NCBI GenBank assembly: GCA_039621445.1
Contig: CP154957.1
Coordinates: forward strand, 26,272,541-26,336,540
Reading direction: 5' to 3'
DNA: 64,000 bases
From: Euglena gracilis
Taxonomy: Eukaryota; Euglenida; Euglenophyceae; Euglenales
Shown: positions 60,799-64,000 of the stretch, piece by piece
How the letters are laid out: every line of letters begins with the position of its first letter
Position numbering within the stretch: the first letter of the stretch is position 1
Notes under the pieces: model-generated
The model's database searches: none
The model's input: only the letters and a program-made list of their open reading frames with translations
What the model was told of the DNA's origin: nothing
Translations under genes and position numbers: made by a program

Positions 60799-61235
60799 AA
60801 TCGGCCTATAGGCCTTTTCCTCCCCTCTCCTCTCTCTTTGTTTTTCTCCCTGGTCAGATATGACTGGCCAGGTGCCCCCTCCTTCCACACCCTACCCTTC
60901 AACCTTTTCCGAATATGGAATGAGACCTCCCCGCGTGTCATAGACACACCCCAAACTGGGTGGATGGGATTTTCTGGAATGGAAACCTTCCAGCCCCATT
61001 TCCGAATGGGCTCTTCCGCTTCCACCCCTTTGCCGCAATAAGTTGGCACCGCATAAGCGGTTAACCACTTTTGCGCGTTTTTGCGTTATTTCGCAATTTC
61101 CTTCCCACACCCCTGGTGACAGGAGAACCAAAAGCCGCAAACGGCCCTGTGACAGAGCCCCGTCCCCAGGACTGTGTCCGGCATTCCGACTGGCCTGGTC
61201 CAGTAGGGAAATCGGGCATAGCCCTGGGAGGGGGA
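60799..61235 (+). other. Host element 3' non-coding part and purine tract
   Basis: From the integrase stop to the 3' LTR I see no ORF of note. GGGAGGGGGA at 61226-61235 directly precedes the LTR and is the likely plus-strand primer. Confidence 0.65.
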
Positions 61236-61676
61236 TGTGTACCAGGCAGCCGTAAGGCCATGGTACTGTGTATGTAGGTATAAGCCTACGGCCAGATATA
61301 GGTCTGAGCCCCATACACACTGCTATGCTAGGTGGTATTCCTACAGTTGGCCAACGGCCTGAATTAGGAATACCTAAGCCTAATTCTGGTTCTCCTCTCC
61401 ACAGGTGGTATTTTCTACTTTATTACATTCTGGTCTTTGATTCAAGACTTGAGTTTCAGGTTTGATTTTTCTGATTTGAAGTCCTGAAAGGACAGCCAAG
61501 AACTTGGCATCGATTTCCGTAGCCCATAGGGCTTCTCCCCTTGTCCGGTGCTCTGCCTCTTAATTGGGGAAAAGGGCAATACAACTTTTATATTTATTTT
61601 ATATTTTTCCTGTTACTCCTACTTATATCCTTATCTGCGCACCAAAGGGCGAAAGCGATAAGGTAGGACGTACACT
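61236..61676 (+). repeat. Host element 3' LTR (441 bp)
   Basis: TGTGTACCAGGCAGCC…GGACGTACACT, followed by CAAGC. It is 2 bp shorter than the 5' LTR (CT repeat) and has about ten substitutions. The ends TGTGTAC and GTACACT are inverted but do not end in the usual CA; this choice gives the 5-bp duplication. Confidence 0.85.
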
Positions 61677-61728
61677 CAAGCAGCGTCGAGAAATCCCTGG
61701 GTGTTAGAGGCTGGGCGTGCTGTTCTTT

Positions 61729-64000
61729 TTATGCGTACGGTCGATGAGCTTCGGCAATGCCACCATCAGCCGAGTCCTCAGGGCACTGCCCCCAAACCAG
61801 CTGCCTCGCCAACTCCCTGGCCAGGGCCATGCTGAGGCCCTGCCAGCAAATGCCCTCAACTCCCCTTCTCTCCCACGCGTCGTGCTGGCCGGCAAGGAGG
61901 TGAACGCAATTGGTAACGAACGTGAGTGCTGCATCTCCCATCCCTCCATAGCAGTCCATTACGAAGGGGATGAATGTCCAGATTCTTCGCTTGCACCCCT
62001 CGCCATACTTCTTCACCTTGTCTTCCTCTTGAGCCTCGTGCCACTTTCCGATCTCATCCGTGCTAGGGCGCGTCCGAGATGGTGCCAAGGGGTGTCGGAT
62101 GGTGACGTCGATGGCCGCTGGTCCATTCGCGTCGTATCTCATGACAAATACGTCCCCGGGACGTGAACCATCGGGCGCGCTTTCCTCCCTTCTTGCAGGG
62201 AACCCTGCCCGCTGAGCAAGCCCGAGGATGTATGATTGTACTGCCCCGTGTCGCCTTACGATGTTGTTTCAGTGGCAACAGACGAGGTGGTGTCCTCTTA
62301 CATCCAGCGGGTTGTGGCACCTGGGGCAGCCGGGTGACCCCTCCGTGGGCGTCACGACCGTGGCACCCAGTGACCACTGAACCAGGGCCTGGAATTCCCT
62401 CGTGGGGATGAGGGTCATTGTGCCAGCGGACGGCATCACTGACGCCCATGCCATGGCATGAGGCTTCGCTTGACATTGGAACTTCAGCTTGTCGCCTCCC
62501 ACAAGGTTGTTCTGCAGTTTCTGTTGGCGAGCCGCGGCACACTGCTGCCCCCAGAAGCGTTGCTTCGTGAGTTCAGGTGTCAGGAGGTCGTGCCTTTCAG
62601 TGTCTTCACAGAGGTACTTGACTGGGAAAGGGAGGTCACAATTTGCTTTGATGTCTGCGGCGACGAGTCCGAAGTCAGGCGGCAGTGACGACCCGTTGCA
62701 GAATTCCGGCAAGTCCAGGATGCGATCACCCCGTGTGAGGAAGTTCAGGGTGGCAGCCCATCTGGCGTTGATTCGTTCTGTTGTAGGGTCGCGTATCCCT
62801 AGTCCACCGAGACGGACAGGCAAGGTCGCCTGAGTCCACTGCTCCTCCTCTAGGGGTCGTCCACAGATGAAGCTCAAAGTGTTGCGAAGCGTCTTGCTCA
62901 GCAGGTTGCACTGTGGGACAGATAGGTTTACAGGGGTTGCCCGGAGAAGGTCGTTGACCTTACATGCATCCAGGCACATACGAAGGATGGTGAACTGAAT
63001 GTGTGCTGATGGCACCTTCTGCAGCAGCGAACAAGCTTTCATGGCCGCTTCGCATCGACCAAACCAGACACGGTCAGCAAAGCAGCCATCTCCGGGGTGA
63101 CAAACGGGTACCCCAAGGGACTTGATTCCTGACCCTGGGATGAAGGGCGTGACCGCGATGCGTTGTAGGACGCTTGCCCCCGTGGGGAGGGTAGTCCACT
63201 CAGGGCCAAACGCTGGTCCCCACAGGGTACATTTCTCAAGTTTCAGCGTCACCCCAATGGGAGGACCTTTTTCCAGTACCAGGCGCACAACTTCCTCCAA
63301 TTGGTGCACGTTGCCAACCACGTGTGCGTCATCAAGGTACCACGCCTGCCAGCCACAAGCCGAGTGGATGTCCTCCACCAGCCCTTGAATTGCGAGGGCG
63401 AAGGCGACGGGACCACACGGGTCACCTTGCTGTACCCCGGTCTGACGTCGGAGGCAGGTGTCCCCGAGGAATAGGCCCGAGTGCTCGCTGTAGCACGTCT
63501 CCAGCCATGTCACCAGCTCCGGACACCGTTCGCGAGCCGCATCCAGAAGGGCATCTCTTCGGATACAGTTGAATGCGTTGCTGAAATCAAGCTGTAATAT
63601 GCCCCAGTCACGTGAGTCACGTTGGTGCAAGGTGCTGACCAACTGCTGCAGACCCATGCCAATCAATCCACATGCATCGGGGCACCCAACGCCGAACTGG
63701 CCGGGCATCCCTTCTTGTGTGAACTTCCGAACCGCCGGTTGCCTCATGAGCACTTTTCCAACGAGCCTTCGAAGACATTCACCGGAGGCTATTGGTCGTG
63801 TCCCCTCCTGGGAAGGGTCAGGCATCACAGGGATCAGGTTTCCCATGACATCCACCGCCGTGGATGGCTTCACCTTCCGCAGGGCCGTGAGGCGGGCCGA
63901 GGTGAGGATTTCGGCTGCGCCTGCCAGACATCCTTGATTGATGCAGTTGTATACGAAGGTGGTGAGGCCCTCAAGCAATACCTCAGCTTGTCCCCCGGCC
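61729..64000 (-). pseudogene. LINE ORF2 (5' end outside window): RT, CCHC finger, restriction-like endonuclease
   Basis: Non-LTR reverse transcriptase, one frame from the window edge to TAA 61729. RT motifs: RPIASGECLRRLVGK, LQLDFSNAFNCIRRDALL, TGVQQGDPCGPVAFA and the active-site WYLDDAHVVG. A Cys/His finger CPRCHNPLDVRGHHLVCCH is followed at once by an in-frame TGA (62269-62271), then NNIVRRHGAVQ. The restriction-like endonuclease follows: RPGDVFV, AIDVTIRHPLAPSR, FVMDCYGG. This RT-CCHC-RLE order is that of site-selective LINEs such as the CRE/R2 groups; I cannot assign the clade. The TGA inactivates it unless read through. The host Ty3 element splits its 3' region (CAAGC). Confidence 0.85.

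Larger units (their letters stand above)
32353..61676 (+). mobile_element. Ty3/gypsy LTR retrotransposon ('host element'), split by three insertions
   Basis: Bounded by LTRs 32353-32795 and 61236-61676 and flanked by CAAGC at 32348-32352 and 61677-61681. PBS TGGTAGCA follows the left LTR and a purine tract precedes the right LTR. Order: gag (two CCHC knuckles), UAG, protease, Dam-like domain, RT, RNase H, integrase, chromodomain. Without its three insertions (1586, 3333 and 13285 bp including one TSD each) it would be about 11.1 kb. I count about ten substitutions plus a 2-bp indel between the LTRs. Gag and pol carry frameshifts, and the integrase lacks its first catalytic Asp, so it is probably dead. 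Confidence 0.9.

Noticed and set aside
32353-61676. Standard TG…CA ends for the host LTR with a 4-5 bp duplication
   Set aside because: Ending the LTRs at …GTACA leaves CTCA and AAGC as unequal flanks; including the next two bases gives identical CAAGC flanks and a PBS directly abutting the left LTR.
1-64000. tRNA, rRNA, spliced-leader RNA or other structured RNA genes
   Set aside because: I looked for recognisable tRNA arms and conserved rRNA blocks and saw none; a covariance-model scan (tRNAscan-SE, Infernal) would be decisive.

Overview
The window looks like nuclear DNA of a euglenid alga (Euglena-like). The strongest evidence is the one host gene that can be fully reconstructed, a V-ATPase proteolipid (c) subunit on the minus strand at 9390-20688. 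Its two introns (3.7 and 7.1 kb) do not obey GT-AG. Each has CAG at intron positions +4 to +6 and CTG at -8 to -6, and the two ends of each intron are complementary in exact register. That is the hallmark reported for euglenid 'nonconventional' introns. Exons of 308, 37 and 186 nt join in frame to a 176-residue protein. Exon 1 of a second V-ATPase c gene, with an intron at a different place, lies on the same strand at 1648-1718.

Layout. 1-31.4 kb: gene-poor DNA made of G-run and C-run blocks, palindromic elements of 60-250 bp, 32-bp minisatellites, inverted repeat copies, an AT-rich island (9.8-11.3 kb), a 1.8-kb element with 46-bp terminal inverted repeats holding a satellite (21.84-23.66 kb) and a decayed LINE 3' end (25.6-26.0 kb). 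Much of this lies inside the V-ATPase introns. An 897-bp insert at 17.02-17.92 kb carries a 230-codon ORF antisense to the gene.

31.8-64 kb is a nest of retroelements whose order can be read from target-site duplications. A minus-strand LINE (RT, CCHC, restriction-like endonuclease; 61.73 kb to the window end, 3' part at 31.8-32.35 kb) is split by a plus-strand Ty3/gypsy element ('host element', 32353-61676, likely TSD CAAGC, LTRs about 2% diverged). The host element's gag is split by three younger minus-strand insertions. These are a 1.6-kb non-autonomous LTR element (33729-35310, TSD ACTT), a tandem LTR-internal-LTR-internal-LTR array (36488-39816, TSD GGCT) and a 13.3-kb autonomous Ty3/gypsy element (40727-54007, TSD GAAC, LTRs under 1% diverged). 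Removing the three insertions rejoins the host gag reading frame at every junction.

The 13.3-kb element is the most unusual system here. Its polyprotein carries a Dam-like adenine methyltransferase domain (NPPY motif) and a cytosine-5 DNA methyltransferase-like domain (motifs FCGTGS, GVPCTEFS, ENP) ahead of protease, RT, RNase H, integrase and chromodomain. Its gag start codon lies inside the 5' LTR, so the frame reads through the primer-binding site. The two non-autonomous families share that layout. In both Ty3 elements gag and pol are joined in frame through a single stop codon (UAG followed by a stem-loop; UGA), pointing to stop-codon readthrough.

Limits: functions are assigned by motif reading only. 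Homopolymer runs are long, so some frame changes may be sequencing or assembly errors.
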